Source of the DNA: Lagopus muta
Taxonomy: Eukaryota; Chordata; Aves; Galliformes; Phasianidae
Assembly (NCBI RefSeq): GCF_023343835.1
Contig: NC_064442.1
Span: forward strand, 19,516,501 to 19,580,500
Length of the DNA stretch: 64,000 nt
Direction of reading: 5' to 3'
In this document: piece by piece, positions 1 through 12,463 of the stretch
Layout: each line of letters begins with the position of its first letter
Numbering within the stretch: position 1 is the stretch's first letter
Translations under genes and position numbers: made by a program
Notes under the pieces: model-generated
Told to the model about the DNA's origin: nothing
Seen by the model: only the letters and a program-made list of their open reading frames with translations
Database searches by the model: none

Positions 1-2699
1 CTCCCGTCATTGGAAACTGGTTCCTGTTTCTCCAACCAGCCTAAATGTGCTGCATAATCTTGTCTAAGAAGTTACTTATGAGAGAAGATCATTAAATTAA
101 ACTGACAGAATGTATCTGTGATAAATCGTTTCCATTTGCCTTCCTATCTTGAAGCTGGATTTCCTTCAAAACCTGCTCAGAGCCTCAGAAGTCTGTATGT
201 TTGAATCTCTTTCCTTTTCTGGGGGGCGTGTCAGCTGAATTTGCTTGCTGTTTAAGCTCTTTTCATGTTACCCTAAATCTGGTCCTTTTTTCACAGTGAT
301 ATGACCGTGCTCCTTTCCTCCTTTATCTCATGCAGTATCTCCCCGTTGACCCCCATCTCATGCATTGGCAGCGTGTCCTCACCTGGTGCTTGGGGCACTG
401 TCCCTCACGCCCTGCTCAGCCTGGTGACCCGTGCAGCTACGAGCCTTTCATTTCCAGGATAAAAGTATGCATGCTGAATTTTTCTCCATTAAATGGCAGT
501 GCACAGCAAGCCCTGCTTTGTGCCGGCGTGGGACCAGCAGCTCTCTGCACATGCACGTCCTCTCTCGCTGTTTGTGTTCGGGGTAGGCTTGCTGTGCAGA
601 TACAGTGCACTGTGATTTACTGCCCATATGCAGCATTACAGCCTCTCTGCGCATGCACAGCATGTCATGATTTACTGTAGGCATTAATGGTTACCTCTCG
701 GCACATTCGCAGCTCGTCTGGTTTTATGCCCGTGCTCAGTGCTGTCTCTCTGGCGGTACACAGCCTGGCCCTATTTACACGCTAGGCTCTTTCACCTCTT
801 TGCCCCACTTGCTGCTCACACATGCCTCTGTCTCTCTCCAAGGAGCACAGTCTGCCCAACTGGTCACTTGCACACAAGGTGGTCTCCAGTTTACCACACA
901 TGCAATGGATGGGTGCTCCGTGTGGTGTAGCGTTGCCTCCGTGTGCTCACGACATCCTGATCTATGGCATGCGTGTTAGTGGCAAGTCCTGGTTTCTCAT
1001 GAAGTGTCGTGCAGCCCCTGCACAGGCGCAGTGCAGCGCTGCTATCTGCATGTGTGCAAGCGCTGTTGTTGTGTTCTGACATCTGAGCACCCCCTCCTTC
1101 CTTATTTATGGTACAGACTGCAGGCTCTGTGCTGCGTGGAATTCCCTTTACTTCCTACATATGCGGGCTGTCTGACCCTCCCCTGCCCATGGCCGTCTGT
1201 TCTGTCCCTTGTAACTGTGCCTCACAAGGGCTGAGATGCAGCCTTGCATCACCACCGTGGGCTGCCCTGGCTGATAGCCTGCTCTGCAAACTGTAGGCTG
1301 TGAAGGTGTTGCAGTCCGGTCTCTGGAAGGCAGCAAGACCTCTTGTCCTGTGAAGGTCATTTAACCAGAGCTCCAGGTGCCATCTGGATTGCAGCATCTC
1401 TGGTGAAGCCTTTCCAAAGGATACTGGTGGGCTGCCAATGACTAACCCCCACCCTTGGCTTGAGAGAGCAAAAGGGGAAAAGTGTCCTGTCAGAGCACAC
1501 AGAAATGCTTCAGAGGGCAGAATGGACCGTGCACATGCTCAGCAATGTTGACTGCTGTCACTTGAAGACTTTGCAGAATGTACCCATCAGGCTCACACCA
1601 GGGAAAGTGAGGAAGGTGTGACTCCCAGCTATGGCATACAACTGCCTGTGCAGGAAGCATGGGGGAGTCAGAGTCTCCTATCACTTGCTCTGGGAAGGTT
1701 TGTAGTCTTGGTTGTGACACTGGAGGACAGTATGCGCAGAGAGCTGTCAGCTGGAGGGGAGCTGGTGGGTGGGTGAGGAGGGGAGGAGCTGTGTCTCCTG
1801 CAGTTTGTTGCAGGGAATGTGGCTTCTGGTTTTACTACAGAAAGCAGCACATCGTACACCAGAGTAGACAAGAGACTAAGCACAGGGGTGTCCTCAGTGC
1901 AGTCCTCCAGACGGCCCCACTTAGTTGAAGGTCTCTCCAAAATCCATCTTTGGGCTTTGTGGCTGTGGCCCTGCCTGCCTGCAGACTGTATGGTAATTCT
2001 GGCAGTTCTCACAGGCAGTTGCTGCTCCTGCTATCAGTGTTGTGATAATTGTCCCCGCGGGGCTGGTCCTGCTCAGGGCCATTAGCAGCAAGATCCTTTC
2101 ATCAGAATATGTCTCATTCCTGTCTTGCCAACTACAGTAAATGTCTGTCTGTTACCGAGGCATGTAACGGCACTGATTTTCATACGCTTGCAGGATTCTT
2201 AGCATGTGGAATGTCCTCCCCCCAGCTCTGCCATCCATTCAGAAGTGCAGCTGCTATGCCTGCGGTCTCTGCCGTGTGGAGAGTGGAGCAGGTGATCCCT
2301 CCCTGATGGCAGAGGCGATGCTGATTTCCATTTAGATAGAAGAATTTCAATCTCAGCTTGATGTCTCCTTGCAACTCAAGACCCAAATTTTCAATTTGCT
2401 TTATTGTGTGAAGCCAGATGCTCTCTGCTGGCTTGGGAACTGAGACACGCTTAAGGTGCTGTGCCCTAGCACAAGAGGACAGTCAGCAACTGTTTATCCA
2501 TTTTTAGCTCCCCAGGCAGCTTGCACATGTGGCTGCATGGCTCCTGCCACACACTGACACCCGCTGCCCCGCCTAGGGCCCAAAGCACCTTCCCTACCTA
2601 TCAGCCCCCTGATCTCACCCTTGCCCAGAGTCAGGGTGGAGTGTCACAGCCTCATGGGGTACGTCTGCAGGCACTGCATTGAAGTCTTGGGGCAGGTGC
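1..2699. other. No gene recognised; upstream intergenic DNA
   Basis: I see no conserved protein, RNA gene or clear transposon here. Open frames on both strands are short and overlap one another. Between about 540 and 1080 the sequence repeatedly shows CTGCACATGCAC-like words in a C/T-rich background, which could be an old degenerate tandem repeat. The 5' neighbour of MZT2 must lie outside the window or be non-coding. Confidence 0.5.
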
Positions 2700-3755
2700 T
2701 CAGCAGCAATGGAGGATGCCTTCAGGAAGGCTTTTGGTGACCAGTGGCTCATTGTCCGGGTGGAGATTGGTGACAAATGGTGTCCCTCAGCAGTCAGTCC
2801 TGGGACCAATGCTCTTTAGTATCTTCCTCAATGACACTGACAAGCAGGATTGAGTGCACCCTCATCAGTTTGTGGATAACACCAAGATGTGTGGTGTGGT
2901 GACAGGCCCAAGGGGTGGGATAACAACCAGAGAGACCCAGAAAGGCTGAACAGTGGGCACAAGAGAACCTCGTGGAGTTCAACAAAGCCAAGTGCAAGGT
3001 CTGCACCTGAGTCAAGGTAACCCCCATCACCAATACAAACTGGGGAATGGAAGGATTGAGAGCAGCCCTGCCAAAAAGGCTGCTGGACATGAGCCAGCAC
3101 TGTGCCCTCACAGCCCAGAAAGCCAACATATCCTGGGCTGCATCAAAAGAAATGTGGCCAGCAGAGTGAGGGGGGGATCTGTCCCTCTGCTCTGCGCTGT
3201 GAGATCTCACCTGGAGTGCTGCATCCAGATGGGGAGACCTCAGCACAGGAGAAACGTGGAGCTGTTGGAGCGCATCCAGAGGAGGGCCACAAAAACGATT
3301 CCAGGGATGGAACACCTTCATATGAGGACAGGCTGAGAGCTGGGACTGCGCAGCCCAGACAGCAGAAAGCTCCAGGGAGTCCTGAGAGCGGCCTGTTGCT
3401 AAAGTGACTAAAGGGTAAAGGTAAGAAAAGGGTAAAGAAAAAGGCTAAAGGTAAGAAGGGAGGAGACAGACTGTTTATCAGGGTCTGTTGTGACAGGATG
3501 AGTGGAATTGGTTTCAAAGTAGGAGTGGGCAGATTGAGGTTGGATATAAGAAGTTTTTGACCCTAAGGGCAGCGGGGCAGTGGCACAGGGTGCCCAGAGA
3601 GGCGGTGGTGCCCCGTCCCTGCAGACACTCAGCGCCAGGCTGGGGCCGCTGAGCGTCTGATGTGCTGTGGGAGCCCCGGTGCACTGCAGGGAGTTGGACC
3701 AGATGACGTTTAAAGGTCCCTTCCAACTCAAACGATCCTGTGATTCTACGGTTTT
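2700..3755 (+). mobile_element. CR1 LINE, 5'-truncated, 3' end present
   Basis: The plus strand reads through the CR1 ORF2 reverse-transcriptase palm region (a degraded [11 protein letters not shown]-like stretch near 2775-2815, then a degraded FADDTKL-like stretch near 2865-2890). It continues through the C-terminal block '[10 protein letters not shown]' near 3255-3300 and ends in the CR1 3' tail (GGTCCCTTCCAACTC, then GTGATTCTACGG) near 3710-3752. The frame is broken in several places, so this is a dead 5'-truncated copy. Its 3' end lies about 360 bp upstream of the MZT2 start codon. The 5' boundary is approximate. Confidence 0.85.
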
Positions 3756-3939
3756 GTTAAAAGTGCTGCTCATGAGCAAGGCGGTACCTGCCCCCCAGGG
3801 AAGGCAAAGTCCAGGGGAAGACGGCATGCAAGCTCAGAGCCCGCTGCAAGGGAGACCAAAGGGAATTCCAGAGAAACCGTCCAGTTCTGCACGAACAGGG
3901 AACGAAGGAAACGGTGCGCAAACCGCCTGCGGGAGCCCA

Positions 3940-5060
3940 CAGGTAACCGTGGGCTGAGGCGCGGCTGCCGCCTGCCGGCTGCGGGAGGAACGGGCAGGGC
4001 CGGGGCCAGGCGGTGAGGGGGCGAGGCTTCGCCGTGAGGGGCGGGGCCAGGCGGCGAGGGGCGGGGCCTCGGGATCCGGCGCGCGGGTCGGGCGGCGGCG
4101 CGGGGCGGCCATGTCGGGTGCGGCGCCGGGGAAGGCGGCGGTGTCGGCGGCGGTGTCGGCGTCCGCTCGGCCGCGGCGGAAGGTGCTGAGCGCGGAGGAG
4201 GCGGAGCTGTTCGAGCTGGCTCAGGCGGCGGGCAGCGGGCTGGACCCGGAGGTGTTCAAGTGAGCGGCGGCGCGGGGCCGGGGCGGGGAGCGAACGAGCC
4301 TCCCGGCCCCGCGCTGATCCCGCCCCGCCCGCCCGCAGGGTGCTGCTGGACCTGCTGCGCATGAACGTGGCGCCGCTCGCGGTCTTCCAGGTGCTGAAGT
4401 CCATGTGCGCGGGGCAGCGGCTGCCGGCGGGCCCCGAGAGCGCCCCCCCCGCCGCGCCGCCCGCCGACAGCCGAGGTAGGGGCCGAGCGGCGGGCCCTCC
4501 CCTCTCCGCGTCTCCCCCGGAGCTCCCCGAGGACGCGCCCGCCTTCTCCTCCGCCCTGCGGCCTCCGCGCTTCGCCCGCCCGTCGCCCCGCTGCCTCTCG
4601 GCGCCGCCCGCCGCCCGCCCCGCCCCGGGGCCGCCCCTGGGCGCTCCGGCTGCCGCTCCGCAGGGCCGTGGGTTCGGGGCCGCGCGGCGGGGGCTGCGGC
4701 TGCCGGCCCGGGGGGCGGCCCCCAGGGAGGCGGCCCCAAGGGGGGCGCGGGGCGCCCGCTCCGTGTGAGACGGCGGTGCTGCGGCTCCTCGGGCTGCGCC
4801 CGGACCCGCCGTGCCGGAGCCCTCGCTTCCTTTGTGCTTAAAGGCGTGGCACGGAGGGGCGCGGGCCGGGCCGGCGGGTCGCGAGGCCGAGAAGCGGCGT
4901 GAGCGCCGGCAGCGGGTGCGCTTCGCTGCTCGGCGCTGCGGGGCGCGCTCGGGTGCTCGGCTGCGCAGACGGAGGAGGCCGAGCTGGATGCTGTCCTCGC
5001 GTCCCCTTCTCCATCGCTCTCGGTGTTTCTAAGCGAGGACTGCTGTGCGCGGCGTGCGCC
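3940..5060. promoter_or_regulatory. CpG island promoter of MZT2
   Basis: From about 3940 to 5060 the sequence turns abruptly very rich in G, C and CpG, unlike the AT-richer DNA on both sides. It contains several GC-box-like GGGGCGGGGCC words (for example near 4035-4070) just upstream of the MZT2 start codon at 4111, and it covers exons 1 and 2. No TATA box is seen, as is usual for a broadly expressed gene. The transcription start is not determined; it should lie in about 3960-4110. Long open frames on both strands here (for example antisense 3757-4404 and 4221-4739) are by-products of high GC. Confidence 0.8.
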
Positions 5061-8000
5061 CCGCGGATGGGCTCCTCCCTCTTGCTGGAGGAGATGCTCT
5101 CGGTTGCGGGCTGCTTGGTGAGAGGACGCTTACAGTAAAGAGCCTCGCGTGTAGCCTCACGTGACTTTAATATGCGCAGGGATAAAAGAAAACGACTTGA
5201 GCAGGGTGAGGGAGGTTCGGCACTCGGACGTTCTTCTCGCGCCGGGCCGCTGCTGCGAGCTGCTTCAGGATAGCGCTAGGCCAGCTCAGGTCTGCAGGCT
5301 GAACGGTCCCTTTTTGTGAACAGCATTACTTCCTCGAGAGGAAAAGCCAAAAACCCTATGGACAAACTTGGTCTGCCCTTATCACTTGCCTCCCATCAGC
5401 CTGAGGGGCTGAAATGCGTTGAAGAGATGGCAAACTTCCAGGGATTAGTATCGGTCTTGGGGCCTTCAGTCAGTTTCCTCTCCATTGCTGCAGGAGCATC
5501 TCCTGTCCAGACACTGTCTGGCTCTGCCTGCATCTCTGTGTCTCTGCTACCGGCCTTCCAGGCTTGTGTTTTTCCTTAAAACCAACGCATTGGTATCCTT
5601 GAGTATGTTGTACTGAGCTGGTGAAGTGCAGGGGAAGCTCAGGGAAAGCTGGCACTGGCTCGGTGGCACTTGTGGGAAATACAGTGTTAAATTGGTCTTC
5701 TGTGTGTCTCACTGCTGCTTTATTTCACATTTCTGCATTATTTCATGAGGCTGGAACATGCCTGCAGGGCTAGTTGATGCACTGTGCCACTGGATCACAC
5801 ACAGCTTACTAAGACAGGAGGATTGTGCCCTTCAAACCACTGTTTTAGTGTTTTGTCCTGTATCTGCAGAGAAAGCTTTTCTGAAGCTGGCACTGAACTG
5901 GTGCTCAGTGCTCCTGGCAGAGGGATGCTGTGGTCGCCTGTCTCACCACAAATGCTGGTGGATGTTTGTGCTGCTTTGCTGGAAGGCTTGGTCTTTCCAG
6001 CTGCATCTGGTTTTTAGGTGTTTTTTTTTGTTTTTTTTTTTTGTTTTTTAATTTTCTGAGAGCTTTTGGTGCATCAGGTCTCAGAGCAGTAGCTAACCTT
6101 GAATGAGAACTCTGGTTTCTGTCAGCCCAAGCAAGTTTGCCATCAGCCAGACTTGCTGACGATGAACAGCAGCTAATTCCTCTGTGACTAGAATCACCAC
6201 TGACAGGCTAGCCCTCAGAACATTCTTTGGGCAAAACTTGTCATGGCAGTGTCTTGTCACAAGCACCCTTACTTCTGTGACTATAAAATCTCCTTAACAT
6301 CAAGAAAAGTGGATGTATTTGTTTTTTTGTTTTTATTTTCCCCCCCTCAAGACCTCCTTCTGAGGATGTATTTCTGCAGCCTCTCAGGTGGGAGACATCT
6401 GTCCTTGCTTTGACTCAGCTGCAGAGGGGCTGCCTTAGTTCAGTGCTCAGCCTGACTTCAGATGGTCATCAAATACATTTGCACTTCTGTACAACTTGTG
6501 TCAGACACCACAGGTGATGTCCACACTTGGAGCGATGTGCCTGTAGTGTCAGAGGAAGATGTTTAGTACTTCTGGTTGAAGGTCATGGAAACAGACTTCC
6601 AGAGAAGGGTGTTGGTTTGTGAGAACTGGTGATGGTGTAACACAACCAGGCCACTGGTGCCAGTGTGTCTTTTACTGCATCTTAGATCAAAGGAGGATGT
6701 GAGTTATCTGCCTGTTGAGCAGGAGCTTTACTGGAGCCCTGAGGAAAAGTGGTGTTGACGTAAAGATCCCGTTAAAATGAACAAATCTTCAGCAGACTAA
6801 TTCTCTCTCCTTAAACTGGGGAAGCAACTAGTTAGCTCAAACTGAAGAGGAGGAGGAATCGGGCTTCCTTGTTCCGTAAGCTTTCTGGTTCTGGGCACAG
6901 TCCACCGTCAGTGGCCCAGTTCAGGAGTTTGGGGTAAGTGCTAACAGGGTGACTGGGGGTATCCTCTGTGCCGGGTCTGTTCTGCAGGAGTGTTTGGTTT
7001 GCCTTGCCTCCTTTCCCTTTAGGAACTGCTGCGGGGAAAGGGAACCAAAGCTGTATCTGCTGCGTGCCCTGCCAGCTCCTGTTGGAAGATGCTCCTTCTA
7101 TTTAAGAAGAGGATGGTGTGGCTTCTGCACAGGACAAGGCACTGGGAAATGGGAGATGCCCACTGCTTAGCTGGGACTTGTCTGCTGACCAAGCCAGAGC
7201 TCCTTGTGCTGATACAGAATGCAGTGATTGTCCTCTATAAGCTTGCCAAGCTGCTTCGCACGGTGTTCTTCGGTGCTGCCTGTCTGCCCTTTCTCCTGTG
7301 CTTCCTCCTCTGTCAGAAGGCAGACACGTGGCTGCAGTAATCCAGGTCTTGCTATGCATCAGCTGAGGCTGCTCTGTTCAAGTTTTATCAGGGGCAGTGA
7401 TGTACCGGCGTAGGCTTCTCAGCTCATCGTGATGAAGGGAGGTTTCTTAAAGCAGGTCAAGATTGTTTTGCTGATCATTGTGACTGGTGTAGTGGTGAAA
7501 AGATGCATCGCCCTTGTAGTAGTTATTTCAGCTTTCTTGCAGCTAAAGCTCTTAAGCAGCAGGGAATCTCATACTTTGTATTGTGTTTTCCCATAGAATA
7601 TAACCACTTTAAACTGTGATGTTCTGCTTGGAGTTGTTCACTGGTAACAATTCATAGCTGTCTCAAAATAACTGTGAGTATTGGTGCATCTGTCTGGCGT
7701 GTTTAGCTAGGTACAGCCTCGTGCAAGCTGCATTCAGAGCTTTGTCACAGTAACTGATTTGGTGCTTATTTTAAAGGGGAAGGATGTGCTTTGGGCAATT
7801 TCTTCCTGTTGTGCAGGGGAGATGTGTGCATACCCATTAGGACAGTAGTGTTGGTTTTAATCTAGATGAGGTGTGTGTATAATTTACTATTTAGTTAAAT
7901 ATGGTTTTTCTTATATTGTTTCCATGGTAGCTTTTCCCATCATGCCACCTTGTCCTCAAGCTGCCAGTGGTTTTCTATCTCTATTGACAAGCATTTGTCG

Positions 8001-8192
8001 ATGCCCTGCTCTTTTATTTCTTTTCCCTAGACTCATTAATATTTTTTGATGGCCCTCTCAGTCTTTTCATCTATTTTTCCACATTTTCCTACTTTTCAGC
8101 CCAAGTGTATTTTATAAAGTGGCTTTCCAAGGCCTTGCCCAACTCATTTTTAATACCAAATGAGCTGTTAACATGAGATTTTTTTTTTTTTT

Positions 8193-8223
<31 letters not shown>

Positions 8224-11200
8224 GTCTCAAGGCTTCTGGATCTTTTTCAAGCTGTGGTCAGTGTTTTAGAATGACCACTGTTGTTGCAAGGACCCCCAGT
8301 GATAGTTACCACTCCTGGATGCTGCTGGCTGGCTCAGCTGTCTTCTTTGGAGCCCTTTTATACCCACCTTCTGCTTACTCAGCCTTGTATTGTCCCAGAG
8401 TTCATCTGGATACTAGATTTGTAATGCAAGCTTCTTTGTTAAGGAGAGAAAGTTGTCATCAAGGTTAATGCTGTGTGCAACTTGAATACGGTGGAGGGAA
8501 TCCCTTCAGAGGTATTAAGGATTTGTCTTAATCTCAATGGTGCTGTCAGTGTGAACAAGTTGCAAAGAGAATTGGCCTTCTCTGGCCGGTGTAGGCATCT
8601 TTTCTTTTCATGCACAGGATGTTTGCAGTCTCTCCTGGAGCTGCAAGGCGTTCTCTGAGCTGGATATTTGAGCCAACTCTTTGCTGTGCTGGGAGCTGTT
8701 TTGAACATTGTATGGGGATCACTTTCAGTGTGTCTTTTTGAGAGTTATTAAGCTTTCATGTATCTATCTATATATATATATATTCTTTCTCTGTGAGGTA
8801 AGAATTGACAGTGAAATGGGATTTAGAGGAATACTCCAAATGCCAGACTTGTAATTTGTGGCTTTGGCAAAATAACGAGGTGGAGGTTCATTATGAACAG
8901 CAATTAATTCATTCACTTTCTCTCCCCTCGACCAACCTAAAACCACCCAGAAAGTCTTGCTGGTAGACTGAATAGAGCTCTGTGAAAGGTATGGAACGTC
9001 TTCTCCATCTCTTCTGTGATTTGCACACAAGAGAAGTGGAGGAAATGAGATTCACATGTGTGATAATGAAAGCCAGCAAAGCAACCTTCTTAGAGAAGCA
9101 GAAGGAAATGGTTTTGAACAGGCTACTGTTCAGTAGGAAATGCCGTGAAATCCTATTCTTTGAAAGTTATTGAACAGGATTTGGCACTTGGTGTGTTAAT
9201 TTAAGCTTGCAGTTGTAGTGCTGCCTAATAATCCAGCTGAATACTGGCTTGAGGTTGTAGGTGTTATTCAGGTCTTTTGTGGCCTATGTAGGTCTCAGCC
9301 TTGTGTTTCCTCTCTGACTTCTCTTCAGATGTGTGTGTGTGCAAGAGAAGGCACATGTTTAAATAATGACCCACTGCTCCATTTAGCTTCATGCATGCTG
9401 TCGTAGCAAACTCCTTTAGCAGGTGCATTTGAAAACTTATTTATTTTTCCTCTTCCTTGGTTTCAAGACTGTTCCAGTGGATTATTTGAAACATACTCTG
9501 CCAATCGTGCTTGTGTCTTTGCAGGGAGGCTACTTTAACAGGGTGTCTTGGCTCTGGGGTAAGCCCTGCGTGCCATGTTTGTATGAGCTGTTAGGAATAT
9601 TTCAGCAGCTTTGGAGACCTGGAGAGATTGAGAATGAGGAGCCGTAGCTATATACTGGGATTGGTTTGAAGAAAGAGGACTATAAGAGAAAATAAGTCTC
9701 ATTGCAGTGCTCACCTCCGATGGGTGGGCAAAAGTTGAGTCCTGGTAATCCCATTGTGATTGCAAGAAGGAGAGACTTCCACTCTTATAAGCTGATTTTT
9801 CATCCATACTTAATTTTCTAGGAAGGCCAGCTTACTTGCTGGGTCCCTACTGCAAGACAATAAAAGGAGCAGAATTTTGAGGAGTTTAAAGCCCATGCAC
9901 AGTTTGCTCTGACCTTTTTGAATGGGAGAGAGCTGGCACTGAGCTAAATGGGGCACACATGTCTGCTCTCCTCATACTGTGTCAGGTTCTTGAGAAGGTG
10001 CAAATACAGCTGCTTTTTTGGGGGGATTGTATTTGTGCAGATATGGCCTCAAATGAGAGGCAAGTCAGACATGACATGCGTTCGTTATTTGGGCTACAGT
10101 TGTTGCGGGACAGCGAGGCACATCCAGGATAAGGGCATCTTGTGTCAGCAGGCTGACTATCAGTGGAATCCTTTCGCTAGTCTGTCGTACTTGAGTTGCA
10201 GAGCTTTTGGTAGTAAACTTCTGTGTTTTGCAGTCAGGAGCCCTGATATCACCATAGTGTTGTAACTGGCAGGTTCACCGGCCATGCCTGTCATTGCATG
10301 CTTTATGGGCTACTTTGGTTCGGTGCACAGCTCTAGAGATGATGCTTCCAAAAATACGGCTGGTTCTTATGCTGTTGAAGTAACTGTTTTGTTTTGTTGT
10401 GATTTGAAGGCTAAGAGGGTGGAAGTCAGTGTGTGTTTTGTCTGAGAATAGCTTTCTTTCACAAAGAGGTTCTTTCTCCCCAGGTTTTTTCAGCTAGGTC
10501 AGAAGATCAAGGGCCTGGCTTCTGGTAGCACTTAATGCTGCAATTGCTTGTATGTGGATGTAGTTAGTTAGTCCACAGGTGCAGGCTGAGAACGTGCACT
10601 CTTTTTGCACGTAGGCATGTGAAGAAGGGGAGAGCCCTCACTTACATAGAGATGTGCTGGTCTGCTAACAGCATCATGGTGGGCTCCAATCCTTTGTGCC
10701 AGTTTTTCTCGTAAATACCATGAGGTCGTATATTGCCTTTGTGCAATTTGTTTATTTCCATTGATGGTACTCACATTACTCAAACTGCTGACGTGCTTAC
10801 AAGCTTGAGCTATACAAAGAAAAAATGCAAGGCTGGTTGGCTGGCTTGGGCTGATAACTGCTGGTAGATCGTTAGTGTGACTTACAGTAAGAGACATTGT
10901 AGAACACCTGATTTGGCTGGGATAAGTGAATGTATTTCTTTTGCTACTCCAATCCATCAAATTTTACAGATAAGAAGGGGCCATACCCTTTGTTTGGAAG
11001 TTCTTAGTTGTCTTTCCTGTACTGTGAGGTGTTAGCTTGTGGTATTGATGTGAGTGTTGTTCTCAGTTACTCCAAACAGGTGGGGCAGTTGGGTAAGTAA
11101 AGCAGGTATACCTCTGGTCTGTGCTTTTTGGTAGCACAGGATGTTCCAGGATGATCCAGGTAGCCACAGAGAGTCCTGTGTGTGCAGAAGCTAGTGGCAT

Positions 11201-12382
11201 TCTGGAAGTTGCTCTGATACAATGACTTAAATGTTGCTCTCCATTTTCATTACATGCATGTAACTGCACAGACTCAGAGGAAAACAGCTGATTGGATTCC
11301 TGTGTTGTTTCCTCCTTACTGTGTTCATGTTTAGTGATGCTTTTGGGAGCATACTGTCCTTAATAAAAGCTGTGCAGCTCTTGTAGCCCCTCTGCATTGT
11401 GTTTCTTTGGTCTTTTGTTTTTATCTTTCCTAATGCAAGTATTACTTCTCATCTGAAGTAATTCTCCCTGATGTCAGCAAACATCAGTGTTCCACACTTA
11501 CCCCCTTGTGCTATTGGTTTGCAGCACACCTTTGGCTGTCAGTCTTTCCCCTCTTGCTGAATCTGGCAGGGTGGGCTGTGTGGCCGTTGCTTTCTTCAAC
11601 TTTGACCTTTCTAGCCATTTGCTTCTCTCTTCTGTCACATTACGCTGCAGACAGAGATAGTTACTTGTGCCTATGGAATTGCAACTCTTATCTTCTGAAC
11701 ACAGTAAGAAAAGTTGAGAGTAGCTCATCGTAGAGGCATCTGGCTCCTGGAACTTGCAGACAGTGATAGGAAACCCAAACTTGTTCATCAAGTCACAAGT
11801 GATGTGAGCAGAAGGGTTTCTTGTCTCCGAATTTTGTGACTACAGGCTTCAGAAAGAGGTGGGCAGTGGCACATCGGTTCACTTATCCCAGACTTGAGGT
11901 GTTTGATGCTCTTCATGTCCTTGAATTGCTGTTTGCAGTGCTGGTCTTCCTATGCCAAATGAAAGCAAGTATTTAAAGAACAAAGTGGCAGGTTACTTTG
12001 TAGATTAAAACTTGAATTTCTAATGCTCCTACTGCAACTCATTTTGTTGTTGTGGCCCTGATTTCACAATTTTGCTTTCTATGTTGGGTGCTGAATACAT
12101 CTGCAACATCTAATACATCTAATCTAATTAGCCTTTTGCATGATTACTTAAGGAATGCTTGCAGCTTAGATGCTGTAGCGTCAGCCCTGTGCGTCACCCA
12201 TAATGTATGCATTTGTTCTTTCAGGGAGAAATAAAAGCAGTTCTGCTGTCAGTGGGACCCAGGTTCTCGTAGAAAGGAGCGGCCGGGAAGGATCTGCACA
12301 GAGGATGCCTCGGCAGCCAAGTGCAAGCCGGCTGCAGAAAGCAGGAGCTTCTGGAAAGAACAGTGGAGGCAACAGTAGCTAA
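4111..12382 (+). CDS. MZT2 / MOZART2, mitotic-spindle organizing protein 2 (three coding exons)
   Basis: This is a small subunit of the gamma-tubulin ring complex. In the known family it binds the N-terminal region of GCP2 and helps organise the complex at centrosomes and spindles. Coding exons are 4111-4259, 4339-4475 and 12225-12382, each bounded by GT...AG. Their lengths (149+137+158) sum to 444 nt, giving 147 residues plus stop, against 158 in human MZT2B. Exon 1 encodes residues 1-49 plus two bases of Lys50, including RRKVLSAEEAELFELAQAAG. Exon 2 gives the helical core (LLRMNVAPLAVFQVLKSMC, about residues 55-73). Exon 3 gives the basic tail beginning RGRNK and containing QRMPRQPSASRL, near-identical to the human tail. 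The start was chosen because it opens the family-like N-terminus. The low-complexity Ala/Pro stretch at 80-94 is GC-driven. Identification rests on recalled family sequence and is strong across all three exons. Confidence 0.95.
4476..12224 (+). other. MZT2 intron 2 (7.7 kb)
   Basis: The intron runs from GTAGGG after exon 2 to a TTCTTTCAG acceptor at 12216-12224. Its first 0.6 kb is still CpG island. The exon 2 frame stays open into the intron to a stop at 4766-4768, so intron retention would give a longer Arg/Pro/Ala-rich tail, probably by chance. The rest is ordinary DNA with a T-rich tract (6019-6050), a long poly-T (8179-8223) and a short TA repeat (about 8763-8783). I see no other gene, no CR1 and no snoRNA that I could defend. 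Confidence 0.8.
8179..8223. repeat. Poly-T tract
   Basis: This is a nearly pure T run of about 45 bases, interrupted once by AA, inside MZT2 intron 2. No LINE or SINE body is recognisable next to it, so it is probably a simple repeat. Its length is likely to vary between individuals and assemblies. Confidence 0.8.
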
Positions 12383-12457
12383 GACCTTGGCAACGATGAA
12401 TTTTGACGCTTGAAGATGTATATAAGCCATGCCTGTAAAATTGTTTATGTTGTATCT

Positions 12458-12463
12458 ATTAAA
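12458..12463 (+). terminator. Probable MZT2 poly(A) signal ATTAAA
   Basis: ATTAAA, the commonest variant of AATAAA, occurs 76 bases after the stop codon. It is followed within 30 bases by a T/G-rich stretch (TTATTTGTAACTCATGG). This would give a short 3' UTR of roughly 100 bases. No canonical AATAAA lies nearer to the stop. Confidence 0.6.

Noticed and set aside
3757-4739. Long antisense open frames (215 and 172 codons) across the MZT2 promoter
   Set aside because: They consist of Arg/Pro/Ala-rich translation of CpG-island DNA, with no family resemblance. The sense strand has a proven gene, and high GC alone lengthens frames.
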